A DNA stretch of 64,000 nt from Platycnemis pennipes (GCA_933228895.1 OW121856.1:114117163-114181162); one strand, 5' to 3'; shown: positions 33,410 through 46,700, numbered from the stretch's first letter. A program made the numbers and translations. The notes: generated by a model from the letters alone, not told the origin.

Positions 33410-35035
33410 ACTAAAACTCTGCTGACAAGAATGCGAGTATACTTTCAATGCAATTAAACACTATGCTTTACTGAACTTGTCAAATAGTTATGTTAGGGTT
33501 GAAATCAAACTAATTACTATAACAAATAATAGTCATCAGTTCATTCTGGGAAAAAACAACAGATATTACGTAAAATTCTCTGTGTGCAGTGCGTCTGTAT
33601 CAAATTGAAAGGATTTAAAAATTAGACCTCAATTGTATTGGTTCGCTGTATAGCATAGGCATTATTCCTAAGGATAGGAGACTCACTTAAGTAAAAGAGA
33701 ATGAAACAGCCATGAATTAAAAAAAAAAGGTGAATATTTTTCTACAAATTTATAATGGTATGAACTTGGCTGCTGCAACAGAATTAGGTTCTTGAAGCTG
33801 TTCAGTTGGTAGATCTCAAAATAAGGGAATAACTCATAAGAGAATTAACTCATCCCACGGAGTATTTTAAGCATATGCAGTTATGCATTAATTAACGAAA
33901 GGGGTATATTTAGTGCTAGTCGATTTGTGTTTAAAGAAGCCATTTTAACATGGGAAAGCCAAGTATGCATTTGAACTAAGAAATTTCAAAACAAAGTTCC
34001 AACTGGCTCAGTATAGTTCAATGAAAAGACCAGAAAATACCTTTTTTGAAGAAAGCGTATCGTTAGATATACATTTAATAATATTTGGCAGCTGATGAAA
34101 GTCAATCTTAGAAATTCACTCAGTTAATTTGAAATTCCCTCTTTTTTTTAAGATGCGTTCTACAGTGCTGACATCTAGCGGTCATTTACGAGAACTATTT
34201 ACTCGCGGCTATCTCGAAGTCGCGATCGCAAATTCTTACCTAACGACGTAAAACACTTCTAATGAAAAATTAAATTTTCAAATTGCATCAAGATTTGAAT
34301 ATAAGCAATTTATTATTGCAAAATTAGCATTTTTAAATGAAACTTAGCTCCACGACAGCTGCAGCAAAGAACTTCCTACGGGAATGCTATTTTCAAGTGA
34401 AAGGCTGAACCAAGTTCTGAATTGCGGATGCGGCGGCTACCTTAAAGCTAATTTTACATAATTCCAGATAAAATATGGATCCTTTGTGACGACGAGTTAG
34501 GTAATCGCAATACACAAAATAATAGAAAAGGAATAGAAATTACCAAGCACTAATCCGATTATTTTATGAACTGGGGCATTGTTTTCGAGAAGTAGGCGTC
34601 GTGCCATGCGTCTTTGAACATTTTTTCCTTGGATCATATAATTAGGATTGAATTGCGATTTGGATGATCAGTCTCTGGAATTTTTGCTACAGTTTAAGCA
34701 CTTCAAAAACCACTATGCTCACATACGATTTTTCCACATTTTCCCATATGAAATACTTGGACCGAGGGCCCTCTCAACAATACCTATCTGGCTTCAGCTG
34801 TTCCTGTCACGGTACATAGCGATCGTTATTCCATTGTACTGAGTTCAGTGCTACAAAATCATTTCAAAAACTTCGTAAAACAGGGGTCAATCACTCCTAG
34901 GGACCGGCCTCTCACTTCGTAAATCAGTAAAATCGAGGTTTCGTAAAATAGAGGTCATTTTACATGGTTTTCCTATATATAAAGATCGGGACCGGCGGAA
35001 TGGTTCGTAAATTGGTGTCATTTCGTAAATTAGAG
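33410..35035. other. Interior of the 24.8-35.1 kb Tigger-like element, no gene seen
   Basis: AT-rich, without long frames. 34890-35040 contains several CGTAAA(T/A) strings (subterminal repeats near the right terminus). CTACAGTGCTGACATCTAG at 34161 resembles a string at 22189, possibly from a small dispersed repeat. Confidence 0.45.
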
Positions 35036-35059
35036 GTTCGTAAAAAAGAGGTTCTACTC

Positions 35060-35322
35060 TATCATTTCTCGCAATAATTAGGTAATTTTGACACTTTTGA
35101 TTGCTGAGTTGACTTAATGAGAATGAAAGCACTTATCAAATTCATCAAATTCTATAGAAAAATAAGTTAGGCATCAGCAAATATTACTATTGGTATCGAG
35201 GTATCAAATTGGTATTGGAAAAAGTGGTATTGGTAGAATTCTATTTTCCAGCAATTTAAAAAAGGAAGCATCAACACTGTAACTTATTTTTATAAGAGAG
35301 AGATACCTGAAAAGGAGAAATA
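35060..35322. other. Short intron segment between two Tigger-like elements
   Basis: AT-rich with a few (T)GGTATTGG(A/T) repeats at 35190-35240. No gene seen. Confidence 0.5.
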
Positions 35323-35769
35323 CAGTGGAACATCGATCTATCATTCCCGCAAGGATCGTTTTCCCACTATTATTGTTGCCATTCTTATTCCTGAATGAAA
35401 CTCCATGTAGACAATGTAATTTATTCCCGCATACATTGTTCTCCGAAGTATCGTTTTCCCACAATTATTGTTTGAATATCAAGGTCCCGCCGCAACTATT
35501 CCCATAATACTGCGTTTGAAAAAAAATAAAATGAAGAATTTACATTGTTTTATTTGCACTGCCATTTGTTGTTCTCATCTACAATGTTGGAGACACAGCC
35601 ACACACAATCATGTAGCGCACTTTGTTGTTGACTCAGTGTCTGCGATAGCGTCATTCTCCAAGTTCATTTCGTTTCAAGTGGTTCTGTGTGCTTTCATCT
35701 GTTGTTTTCACTCACTCACTGCAGTCAGTTTGTTTTGTTTATATGTTTCATTTAATTTTTCTTCGCATC

Positions 35770-36095
35770 ATGGCTTATCTAAAGAAGAAGGTCAGAACTT
35801 AGCGAGATCGTCTCAAAATAGTAGAAGTAGAAAAGAATCCGGGTGAGAAAGGTGTGGACAAGGCAAAATGCCTCGGGTTGTCAGCTACCACGTTGAATTC
35901 AGTCTTTGTGAAAAAGGACGAGATCAGAGAGCAAACAGATAAATGTGGTAACGCAACGACAAAGAAAGGAAAAACTGCCTGGAAGTTGAACATTGGTGGA
36001 AATGGAAAGAGTGCTCTTCGCTTGGTACCAGCAGGCACAGGCCAGGCCAACATACCAGTTGATGGAGTTACACTCAGGGAAAGAGCGAATACCGT
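35770..36095 (+). pseudogene. Tigger-like transposase, N-terminal CENP-B-type DNA-binding part
   Basis: ATG at 35770, then after a TAG (35800-35802) the frame reads LKIVEVEKNPGEKGVDKAKC and LGLSATTLNSVFVKKDEIRE, the first helix-turn-helix of pogo/Tigger and CENP-B proteins. NIPVDGVTLRERANTVF matches the second HTH-type region. It stops where a small foldback repeat begins (36098). Confidence 0.75.
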
Positions 36096-36104
36096 ATTCC
36101 TCCG

Positions 36105-36165
36105 AATATAGTCCCCCCATTTTCGGCCGAAATCTTCTCAGAAAAAGTCTGGGGGGGACTATATT
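36105..36165. repeat. Foldback repeat, 14-bp arms
   Basis: AATATAGTCCCCCC (36105-36118) is inverted at 36152-36165 with a 33-base loop. The style resembles MITE termini (CCGAATATAGTCCCCCC). It marks the end of the Tigger N-terminal coding piece. Confidence 0.65.
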
Positions 36166-36679
36166 GGAGCTCAAGGCACTTAATGTCCGTTGTAAAATTG
36201 CATCCTCTGAGTTTGAAGGCCAATATCTCAAAAATGGCTCTATCGCTTTTAAAATAAGTGTATCGAACTAAATCTTGTTTATTTCTACATTTACTACTGT
36301 CAAAAATATATTTTGAAGTTTGTTTTATTAAATAATTTTTTGACCAAGACTGTTAAAAGGACTGGATTTTTTCATGTTCCGGGAAGCGACTTTGCGAAGC
36401 GGGAACTTTGACACCCATTTAAAGAAAAACAAGATAATCCACTTCTCTTTTCTTCTCATAAGATATGGAACATACATTTATCTTTGACTAAACAAAGTTC
36501 ATTAAACAAATAGATTACTCAGTTAACAATTACGTTATGACCAATTTTAAAAACATGCGCTATCTCAGCTTGTGGAAGTCGGAAATACTTTTCGTTTTGA
36601 CGGTATATTTCATCTTTAAAAATTTAGCACGTGTAAAATGACCTAACAAATTGTGAGAATTGAATATGCTTTCCACTTA

Positions 36680-36985
36680 CAGTAGAACTTCGATTATACG
36701 ACCCTCTTTTATATGACGGCCTCATTTGTACACAGTTTTTTTGGTCCTGTAAATTACCCCATAAGACCCCATGTATTTCTGACCTCCCTTATGAAACTTT
36801 TCATTTGTACGACGAACTCAATTATGAACCTTTTTTTTCCAGTCCTTTGTTGGGAAAGCCCTCACTTATATGACTTTTCAGTGACTGGCCTACGGAAATA
36901 TGTCGAATTTGAGCTTATGTCAACCGCTATTATAAGTCTTGTATTTTCATTTATGTACCATTTAAATTAATTGTAACAAATATGA
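36680..36985. mobile_element. Possible terminus of another pogo-type element
   Basis: TA followed by CAGTAGAACTTCGATTATAC at 36680 has the form of a pogo/Tigger left end, followed by repeated TATGAC/TACGAC strings. A matching right end was not found. Confidence 0.45.
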
Positions 36986-37165
36986 CTTTTTTCCCCATTA
37001 CTTTGGAATCGTGAGAGAAAAATATGTAGAATGTAGTGCGGTTATCCTACATTTGCTGGCCTCAGGTGCACAACAAGAGGTGAGCGAAGTTCGATTCCTA
37101 TCGCAGTTTAATTTTTTCTTTCAGTCATTGCACCTAAAATTTTATGATCTTCAATTTCAAACACT
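36985..37165. repeat. Dispersed repeat shared with 57.2 and 57.7 kb
   Basis: ATGACTTTTTTCCCC at 36982 and CGCAGTTTAATTTTTTCTTT near 37106 align with 57188-57340, where the same blocks occur in order and orientation; a third more diverged copy is at 57705-57860. This block is part of the hAT-like element at 56949-59026, so this may be a fragment of a second copy. Confidence 0.6.
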
Positions 37166-37169
37166 TACA

Positions 37170-38755
37170 TCTGAATACTCACATTTTTTTACTTACATTG
37201 TTGAAATTAGATTTACGAATGTATTCTTCAAAAGAAACTTAAAACTATCTTCATTTAGATCTCTGTTCATATCTAGTGATAATCTGTTTTAGAAGAAAAA
37301 TAGTTGGTGAAGGAAAAACATTACCTATTATTCATAGCTGAGTTTTTAGCAATCAATAATCCTGCATAAGCTGGTGCTTGTATGTAGAAGATGAACTGAC
37401 AATAAACACCATTACGAAAAGTGCTGAGCATTAATTGAAACTAGGCCCTGCTGGTCAAGTGCTGCTAACTATTAGACCAAGAAGATCAACTTTGGGAACA
37501 GATCTTAGCACATTTCAGGATTGAAAATGCACACTGTTTCTGTCTAGGTAACATGAACATACATTTATTTGTATAGTTGCTTGTAATACAATAAATTCTT
37601 AGGCTTAATGTGCCTGCATCTAAACTTGCAACTGCAAACATGAAACAAAAAAGACTAAATCGGTCATTTGAAAAGGGTTTCATGTTCCCTTACTATGACA
37701 CCTCTGTTTTGAAACTTCCTCACCTAGGAAACTTTGTTTGGTTGTTCGTTGAAAGTTTCATAAGTGAGGTTCTAGTGTATATATATTTATTTCAAAAAGC
37801 GAGCTCCATACGACAGGACTTTCAACGAGGAGAGATAAGCTGCTCTAGGTTGCCAAGTTGTACGCTACCGTACTGCACGTACCAAACACGATGCAAGAAA
37901 ATTTCTTTAGAATGTAGGGGTAAAATATCCGTGCCTATGCTTGAATAAAAATTTTAAAGTTGTAATATTCAACGAACTAAAATCAGCAATAAGTGAGATA
38001 TCTTTTGTCTCCACATTTCTCGGCTTCTCGGTGAAAGAAACAAATTGCACTTTAAATTATCCTCAACTCCATCTGCACAAACTTTGCATGAGGAGGCATA
38101 GTGACGGTATGTTTCCAAACAGTTCTTTAACTGACACTGACTTGCATTCTGAATTACGATACTTTTTTCTGCTGTTGCTGAGTCCTCATGACTCATTCAC
38201 AGTGATAGGTGAGCTGCTTGCAGTAGAGGATTCCTCGCGCACCCTACCTTTCTCTTCCAGGCATGCTCTGGGCAGTTGAGTGTGCTATAGCAAAAAATAA
38301 ATACATATCGATATCAAATAACTAATGAATTCTATTGAGGTTTCATTAGAGGATTCACATTAACTAACTCGAGAGCAAAAGAAAGGTCCTTACAGTAATT
38401 TTTGGAAAGGAAAGCGTGCGGGATGGAAAATAACGCCGTTGACAACTTCATCAACACAACAACACAAAAATACTGATGAACTTAATAGTATAAAACTTCA
38501 TACGACTATTAACAAAGCCCTTAGCTACAACATGTGAAAAGGAAAGTTTGATATCTCGAACTTTGTTGTTCTTGATCTTACGATGCCCCAAATTTGATGG
38601 ATCCATCCGGTACCCAAAATAATTTGTTAAAAATCTGTTCTTAAACACATTAGTTTACTCTTAGTTCTTAAACACATTCTTAAAATTTTTAAAAATATTT
38701 TAATACCATCAGTAAATGTAGAAATAAACAAGCTTTAATTTGATATACTCTACTT
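37170..38755. other. No gene recognised
   Basis: AT-rich stretch inside the Tigger-like element, of unknown origin. No transposase, reverse transcriptase or RNA signature was recognised. Confidence 0.4.
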
Positions 38756-39900
38756 AAAAATCTCATTAGCCATCGTTGAGATATTGGTCTTCAAACTCGC
38801 GGGTGAGTTTTCAATAGCACATTTGGGTTTGAAGCCAGAGAGTTGGCAGTAGATCTTATTTGATTTGAAGGCCAGCTTTTGCACTACAGCACTAACACTT
38901 GACGCAACTGGTCTCTGATGGGCACGTATTTTTCATGGAGTTTAGGTAAAGCATAAAGCCTGGGGGGCAACAGATTCATTGAAGTGAGGAAGAATTTTTC
39001 CCTGTTGTTGAAGAGGTGACACAGGAGGCGACATCCCTCTTTGATGTGAATTTTGATAAGTGGGAGTGGGATCTTTATGGAGAATGTCAAAAGCGTTGAA
39101 AGAAAAGAAACTTTGGCAGTAGCTAAAATAATCTGCCTCGTCCAGGATGACGGTGCAGTTTCCTTTGTCTGCCTTGCTGATGATAAGATGCTCATACTTC
39201 AGCATGTCCCGGAGCGACTTCAGAGATATGCCCTCAGGTGATGGCCGGGTAAGATTCACTGAAGAATTCCTCAGGTCTGTTGATATGATGTCCGCGAACA
39301 ACTGCTTAATGCCACAAGTTGATTTCAAAGGGCTTCTTCGCAGTCTGTAGCGAGGTTCTTGAAGCCTTTGGTTGAAATAGGCAGGGCTGGGGCTTATCCT
39401 TTGTTTAGGAGTGAGAGAACATCATGGGGAAATTCGCACTTGGATAAATTTACAAATCGACTGGCGAACTGATGATCACAAGATTGCTGGGGGAGTATGT
39501 CACCACTGGAAGAATCACTACTACCTGCCGAGAGTCGTAACAGCTGGTGGTTTATCACTTGTTTATGTTTCTTATCGGCGATATCCATTGCAAGAGATCT
39601 CAATCGATCGTCGAGGACATGAAATTCAAATGGGTGGAGTTTGTGGGTGAGTTCTGCGTGGAGAAGATACAAGTAGTAGGACATGGAATCACGTTTACTA
39701 TACCATGTTTTCAGCTCCGTCTGGATCCAAAGTTTCTTCGCCACGGAGACTGCGTGTTGAGCTGCTGCCAATGAAGAATTGGTCTTGATGGAAACATACT
39801 TGGGGGTTACACCATGTTCTAGGCACCGTGAGTTGAAGTGAATGTCAAGGGATGCAATTTCGAACTGGATGGACAATTTGAGAAATAGCTTTGCCTAGGT
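38756..39900 (-). pseudogene. Penelope-like element, N-terminal region and start of reverse transcriptase
   Basis: On the minus strand: SIQFEIASLDIHFNSRCLEH (39870), FVNLSKCEFPHDVLSLLNKG (about 39395-39455), then in shifted frames DMLKYEHLIISKADKGNCTV (about 39150-39210), PPRLYALPKLHEKYVPIRD (about 38915-38970) and, in a third frame, SVSAVVQKLAFKSNKIYCQL (about 38845-38905) with SGFKPKCAIENS after it. This is the known order of the N-terminal domain and first RT motifs (ADKGN; LPKxH) of Penelope-like elements. At least three frame changes make it a pseudogene, and it ends before the catalytic YVDD block. Confidence 0.82.
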
Positions 39901-39999
39901 TGCCATGCTAGCATTATGAATACAAAGAGTCCGTTTCATGTGTGATGTGGTGGAATAACATAGTAAATAAGATTGGCAAGTTTCCACAAAGAAATCTTT

Positions 40000-40045
40000 C
40001 CTATGACTGGTTTTGATGTGATACATCATGATCAGGTGACCAAAT
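40000..40045 (-). ncRNA. Possible degenerate hammerhead-ribozyme-like motif
   Basis: Minus strand: CTGATCA (40029-40035) is followed by TGATGT, a three-base loop and ACATCA (a perfect 6-bp stem), then AAAC. A hammerhead core is CUGAUGA, stem II, GAAA. Here one base of each core strand differs. Penelope-like elements are known to carry hammerhead motifs in their terminal repeats, and the location just upstream of the N-terminal coding part fits. Stems I and III are not convincing. Confidence 0.3.
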
Positions 40046-40079
40046 CTCACCAAGTCCAGTATATATGTATACAAACTGA

Positions 40080-40215
40080 GGGGAGGGACCGGGGAAAAAA
40101 AAACAAGGAGTGAGGGAAAAGGAGGGGAAGGGGGCCTAAACCGAGGGTGACTACGGGAAAGGGGGGGAGAGGAGGGTGATCTGGTGCCAGGGGTGGGTGT
40201 TGGGAAAAACCACAC
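40080..40215 (-). other. Pyrimidine-rich Penelope-like terminal region
   Basis: On the minus strand this is C/T-rich and resembles the pyrimidine-rich 3' region of the Penelope-like fragment at 63230-63520. It probably belongs to the junction of tandem Penelope-like copies. Confidence 0.5.
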
Positions 40216-40280
40216 ATAAAACTGGGAAACCCTGGCCGTTGAAGAGTACTAAGGCGCCTCAGACACCTAAAGGTTCAAGC

Positions 40281-40497
40281 CGGCCCAGGTGGCGGTAAAT
40301 GGTGAAGTCCTCTTGCCGGCTAATCCTAGGGTCTAGGGTCCGAGTCCCACCTGGGTGGGTCCCCCCAGGGCATGGGTGTTTGTCAAGCCCTGTTGGTTCA
40401 GCCCCTGGGAAAACTGATGCTCGATGAAATGCCTATCGGGATCCCAGGGGTATATGGACCAACAGAATAATAGTCCGGATGCGCAAAAAAAAAGAAA
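40281..40497 (+). mobile_element. tRNA-derived SINE-like sequence
   Basis: An A-box-like AGGTGGCGGTAAATGG (40288-40303) and a B-box-like GGTCCGAGTCCC (40338-40349) are about 35-45 bases apart, as in RNA polymerase III promoters. The body ends in an A-rich tail (AAAAAAAAAGAAAAG near 40483-40497). Confidence 0.6.
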
Positions 40498-40794
40498 AGA
40501 GGCCATATGTGGGGGGGTGAAGGAGAAGGATGCCGTCCTGTGGGATGAGTGTCTCTCATCCGCCGTCTTTCGCCCTTGCCCGACGAAGGCTCAGTGGCAA
40601 AGTGGGGGGAGGGTGGGTTTATCACAGTGGGCCGCCCCTGGTCTTCGAGCCCAAAGGTAGGAAGATGGCGGTGGAAACACTGGCCTCTGGCTGCAAAGGG
40701 GGGTATCCCACGGCGATTCTCTGAACGCCAGGTCCGTGGAAGGGGCTGAGAAGCTCGGGGAGTGTGTCAACCAAGGCATGGTGGCGAAGGGGGG
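40498..40794. other. G-rich flank of the satellite, no gene seen
   Basis: Moderately GC-rich sequence with short runs of G. No family was recognised. It leads into the first incomplete satellite unit. Confidence 0.45.
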
Positions 40795-43700
40795 TGGAGA
40801 GGGCATTTGGTTAAGATAATACACAAGGAAAACACGCGTGGGCAGGGGAAAAGCCAGTGAGTGGAGGTGAGGAGGGAGCACTTGCCTCAAAACACTCGGA
40901 GTGGGAAGGCGATGGAGAGGAGAGGGGGGGGGGGGGGGGGGATGGCACGTCGTTGAGGAGATTGAGATTCTTATCCCTTTGTTGAATAGAGGGCACTTGG
41001 TTAAGATAATACACAAGGAAAACACGCGTGGGCAGGGGAAAAGCCAGTGAGTGGAGGTGAGGAGGGAGCACTTGCCTCAAAACACTCGGAGTGGGAAGGC
41101 GATGGAGTGGGGGGGGTGGAGGGGGATGGCACGTCGTTGAGGAGATTGAGATTCTTATCCCTTTGTTGAATGGAGGGCACTTGGTAAAGATAGCACAAGG
41201 AAAACACGCGTGGGCAGGGGAAAAGCCAGTGAGTGGAGGTGAGGAGGGAGCACTTGCCTCAAAACACTCGGAGTGGGAAGGCGATGGAGAGGAAAGGGGG
41301 GGGGGGGGATGGCACGTCGTTGAGGAGATTGAGATTCTTATCCCTTTGTTGAATGGAGGGCACTTGGTAAAGATAGCACAAGGAAAACACGCGTGGGCAG
41401 GGGAAAAGCCAGTGAGTGGAGGTGAGGAGGGAGCACTTGCCTCAAAACACTCGGAGTGGGAAGGCGATGGAGTGGGGGGGGTGGAGGGGGATGGCACGTC
41501 GTTGAGGAGATTGAGATTCTTATCCCTTTGTTGAATGGAGGGCACTTGGTAAAGATAGCACAAGGAAAACACGCGTGGGCAGGGGAAAAGCCAGTGAGTG
41601 GAGGTGAGGAGGGAGCACTTGCCTCAAAACACTCGGAGTGGGAAGGCGATGGAGAGGAGAGGGGGGGGGGGGGATGGCACGTCGTTGAGGAGATTGAGAT
41701 TCTTATCCCTTCGTTGAATAGAGGGCACTTGGTAAAGATAGCACAAGGAAAACACGCGTGGGCAGGGGAAAAGCCAGTGAGTGGAGGTGAGGAGGGAGCA
41801 CTTGCCTCAAAACACTCGGAGTGGGAAGGCGATGGAGAGGAGAGGGGAGGGGGGGGGGGGGATGGCACGTCGTTGAGGAGATTGAGATTCTTATCCCTTT
41901 GTTGAATAGAGGGCACTTGGTTAAGATAATACACAAGGAAAACACGCGTGGGCAGGGGAAAAGCCAGTGAGTGGAGGTGAGGAGGGAGCACTTGCCTCAA
42001 AACACTCAAAGTGGGAAGGCGATGGAGTGGGGGGGGTGGAGGGGGATGGCACGTCGTTGAGGAGATTGAGATTCTTATCCCTTTGTTGAATGGAGGGCAC
42101 TTGGTAAAGATAGCACAAGGAAAACACGCGTGGGCAGGGGAAAAGCCAGTGAGTGGAGGTGAGGAGGGAGCACTTGCCTCAAAACACTCGGAGTGGGAAG
42201 GCGATGGAGAGGAGAGGGGGGGGGGGGATGGCACGTCGTTGAGGAGATTGAGATTCTTATCCCTTCGTTGAATAGAGGGCACTTGGTAAAGATAGCACAA
42301 GGAAAACACGCGTGGGCAGGGGAAAAGCCAGTGAGTGGAGGTGAGGAGGGAGCACTTGCCTCAAAACACTCGGAGTGGGAAGGCGATGGAGAGGAGAGGG
42401 GGGGGGGGATGGCACGTCGTTGAGGAGATTGAGATTCTTATCCCTTCGTTGAATAGAGGGCACTTGGTAAAGATAGCACAAGGAAAACACGCGTGGGCAG
42501 GGGAAAAGCCAGTGAGTGGAGGTGAGGAGGGAGCACTTGCCTCAAAACACTCGGAGTGGGAAGGCGATGGAGAGGAGAGGGGGGGGGGGGATGGCACGTC
42601 GTTGAGGAGATTGAGATTCTTATCCCTTCGTTGAATAGAGGGCACTTGGTAAAGATAGCACAAGGAAAACACGCGTGGGCAGGGGAAAAGCCAGTGAGTG
42701 GAGGTGAGGAGGGAGCACTTGCCTCAAAACACTCGGAGTGGGAAGGCGATGGAGAGGAGAGGGGGGGGGGGGATGGCACGTCGTTGAGGAGATTGAGATT
42801 CTTATCCCTTCGTTGAATAGAGGGCACTTGGTAAAGATAGCACAAGGAAAACACGCGTGGGCAGGGGAAAAGCCAGTGAGTGGAGGTGAGGAGGGAGCAC
42901 TTGCCTCAAAACACTCGGAGTGGGAAGGCGATGGAGAGGAGAGGGGGGGGGGGGATGGCACGTCGTTGAGGAGATTGAGATTCTTATCCCTTCGTTGAAT
43001 AGAGGGCACTTGGTAAAGATAGCACAAGGAAAACACGCGTGGGCAGGGGAAAAGCCAGTGAGTGGAGGTGAGGAGGGAGCACTTGCCTCAAAACACTCGG
43101 AGTGGGAAGGCGATGGAGAGGAGAGGGGGGGGGGGATGGCACGTCGTTGAGGAGATTGAGATTCTTATCCCTTCGTTGAATAGAGGGCACTTGGTAAAGA
43201 TAGCACAAGGAAAACACGCGTGGGCAGGGGAAAAGCCAGTGAGTGGAGGTGAGGAGGGAGCACTTGCCTCAAAACACTCGGAGTGGGAAGGCGATGGAGA
43301 GGAGAGGGGGGGGGGGGGATGGCACGTCGTTGAGGAGATTGAGATTCTTATCCCTTTGTTGAATAGAGGGCACTTGGTTAAGATAATACACAAGGAAAAC
43401 ACGCGTGGGCAGGGGAAAAGCCAGTGAGTGGAGGTGAGGAGGGAGCACTTGCCTCAAAACACTCGGAGTGGGAAGGCGATGGAGAGGAGAGGGGGGGGGG
43501 GGGATGGCACGTCGTTGAGGAGATTGAGATTCTTATCCCTTTGTTGAATGGAGGGCACTTGGTAAAGATAGCACAAGGAAAACACGCGTGGGCAGGGGAA
43601 AAGCCAGTGAGTGGAGGTGAGGAGGGAGCACTTGCCTCAAAACACTCGGAGTGGGAAGGCGATGGAGTGGGGGGGGTGGAGGGGGATGGCACGTCGTTGA

Positions 43701-46700
43701 GGAGATTGAGATTCTTATCCCTTTGTTGAATGGAGGGCACTTGGTAAAGATAGCACAAGGAAAACACGCGTGGGCAGGGGAAAAGCCAGTGAGTGGAGGT
43801 GAGGAGGGAGCACTTGCCTCAAAACACTCGGAGTGGGAAGGCGATGGAGAGGAGAGGGGGGGGGGGGGGGATGGCACGTCGTTGAGGAGATTGAGATTCT
43901 TATCCCTTTGTTGAATAGAGGGCACTTGGTTAAGATAATACACAAGGAAAACACGCGTGGGCAGGGGAAAAGCCAGTGAGTGGAGGTGAGGAGGGAGCAC
44001 TTGCCTCAAAACACTCGGAGTGGGAAGGCGATGGAGAGGAGAGGGGGGGGGGGGGATGGCACGTCGTTGAGGAGATTGAGATTCTTATCCCTTTGTTGAA
44101 TAGAGGGCACTTGGTTAAGATAATACACAAGGAAAACACGCGTGGGCAGGGGAAAAGCCAGTGAGTGGAGGTGAGGAGGGAGCACTTGCCTCAAAACACT
44201 CGGAGTGGGAAGGCGATGGAGTGGGGGGGGTGGAGGGGGATGGCACGTCGTTGAGGAGATTGAGATTCTTATCCCTTTGTTGAATAGAGGGCACTTGGTT
44301 AAGATAATACACAAGGAAAACACGCGTGGGCAGGGGAAAAGCCAGTGAGTGGAGGTGAGGAGGGAGCACTTGCCTCAAAACACTCGGAGTGGGAAGGCGA
44401 TGGAGTGGGGGGGGTGGAGGGGGATGGCACGTCGTTGAGGAGATTGAGATTCTTATCCCTTTGTTGAATGGAGGGCACTTGGTAAAGATAGCACAAGGAA
44501 AACACGCGTGGGCAGGGGAAAAGCCAGTGAGTGGAGGTGAGGAGGGAGCACTTGCCTCAAAACACTCGGAGTGGGAAGGCGATGGAGTGGGGGGGGTGGA
44601 GGGGGATGGCACGTCGTTGAGGAGATTGAGATTCTTATCCCTTTGTTGAATGGAGGGCACTTGGTAAAGATAGCACAAGGAAAACACGCGTGGGCAGGGG
44701 AAAAGCCAGTGAGTGGAGGTGAGGAGGGAGCACTTGCCTCAAAACACTCGGAGTGGGAAGGCGATGGAGTGGGGGGGGTGGAGGGGGATGGCACGTCGTT
44801 GAGGAGATTGAGATTCTTATCCCTTTGTTGAATGGAGGGCACTTGGTAAAGATAGCACAAGGAAAACACGCGTGGGCAGGGGAAAAGCCAGTGAGTGGAG
44901 GTGAGGAGGGAGCACTTGCCTCAAAACACTCGGAGTGGGAAGGCGATGGAGAGGAGAGGGGGGGGGGGGGGGATGGCACGTCGTTGAGGAGATTGAGATT
45001 CTTATCCCTTTGTTGAATAGAGGGCACTTGGTTAAGATAATACACAAGGAAAACACGCGTGGGCAGGGGAAAAGCCAGTGAGTGGAGGTGAGGAGGGAGC
45101 ACTTGCCTCAAAACACTCGGAGTGGGAAGGCGATGGAGAGGAGAGGGGGGGGGGGGGGGGATGGCACGTCGTTGAGGAGATTGAGATTCTTAACCCTTTG
45201 TTGAATAGAGGGCACTTGGTTAAGATAATACACAAGGAAAACACGCGTGGGCAGGGGAAAAGCCAGTGAGTGGAGGTGAGGAGGGAGCACTTGCCTCAAA
45301 ACACTCGGAGTGGGAAGGCGATGGAGAGGAGAGGGGGGGGGGGGGGGATGGCACGTCGTTGAGGAGATTGAGATTCTTATCCCTTTGTTGAATAGAGGGC
45401 ACTTGGTTAAGATAATACACAAGGAAAACACGCGTGGGCAGGGGAAAAGCCAGTGAGTGGAGGTGAGGAGGGAGCACTTGCCTCAAAACACTCGGAGTGG
45501 GAAGGCGATGGAGAGGAGAGGGGGGGGGGGGATGGCACGTCGTTGAGGAGATTGAGATTCTTATCCCTTTGTTGAATAGAGGGCACTTGGTTAAGATAAT
45601 ACACAAGGAAAACACGCGTGGGCAGGGGAAAAGCCAGTGAGTGGAGGTGAGGAGGGAGCACTTGCCTCAAAACACTCGGAGTGGGAAGGCGATGGAGTGG
45701 GGGGGGTGGAGGGGGATGGCACGTCGTTGAGGAGATTGAGATTCTTATCCCTTTGTTGAATGGAGGGCACTTGGTAAAGATAGCACAAGGAAAACACGCG
45801 TGGGCAGGGGAAAAGCCAGTGAGTGGAGGTGAGGAGGGAGCACTTGCCTCAAAACACTCGGAGTGGGAAGGCGATGGAGTGGGGGGGGTGGAGGGGGATG
45901 GCACGTCGTTGAGGAGATTGAGATTCTTATCCCTTTGTTGAATAGAGGGCACTTGGTTAAGATAATACACAAGGAAAACACGCGTGGGCAGGGGAAAAGC
46001 CAGTGAGTGGAGGTGAGGAGGGAGCACTTGCCTCAAAACACTCGGAGTGGGAAGGCGATGGAGAGGAGAGGGGGGGGGGGGGGGATGGCACGTCGTTGAG
46101 GAGATTGAGATTCTTATCCCTTCGTTGAATAGAGGGCACTTGGTAAAGATAGCACAAGGAAAACACGCGTGGGCAGGGGAAAAGCCAGTGAGTGGAGGTG
46201 AGGAGGGAGCACTTGCCTCAAAACACTCGGAGTGGGAAGGCGATGGAGAGGAGAGGGGGGGGGGGGGGATGGCACGTCGTTGAGGAGATTGAGATTCTTA
46301 TCCCTTTGTTGAATAGAGGGCACTTGGTTAAGATAATACACAAGGAAAACACGCGTGGGCAGGGGAAAAGCCAGTGAGTGGAGGTGAGGAGGGAGCACTT
46401 GCCTCAAAACACTCGGAGTGGGAAGGCGATGGAGTGGGGGGGGTGGAGGGGGATGGCACGTCGTTGAGGAGATTGAGATTCTTATCCCTTTGTTGAATGG
46501 AGGGCACTTGGTAAAGATAGCACAAGGAAAACACGCGTGGGCAGGGGAAAAGCCAGTGAGTGGAGGTGAGGAGGGAGCACTTGCCTCAAAACACTCGGAG
46601 TGGGAAGGCGATGGAGTGGGGGGGGTGGAGGGGGATGGCACGTCGTTGAGGAGATTGAGATTCTTATCCCTTTGTTGAATAGAGGGCACTTGGTTAAGAT

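Larger units (their letters stand above)
24803..35059 (-). mobile_element. Tigger/pogo-like DNA transposon split by an endogenous retrovirus
   Basis: The left end CAGTAGAACCTCTATTTTAC (24803) is preceded by TA, and the right end TTCGTAAAAAAGAGGTTCTACT (about 35036-35058) is followed by C and TA (35060-35061). The ends are imperfect inverted repeats with a TA target duplication, as in pogo/Tigger elements. Removing the retrovirus leaves about 1.9 kb. A minus-strand remnant at about 24850-25060 (TAKTISYCWRSAGF and an upstream LLHAVRGVARAWE block) resembles the C-terminus of Tigger transposases. No other transposase blocks were recognised at 33410-35000, so the copy is decayed or internally deleted. 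Confidence 0.72.
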
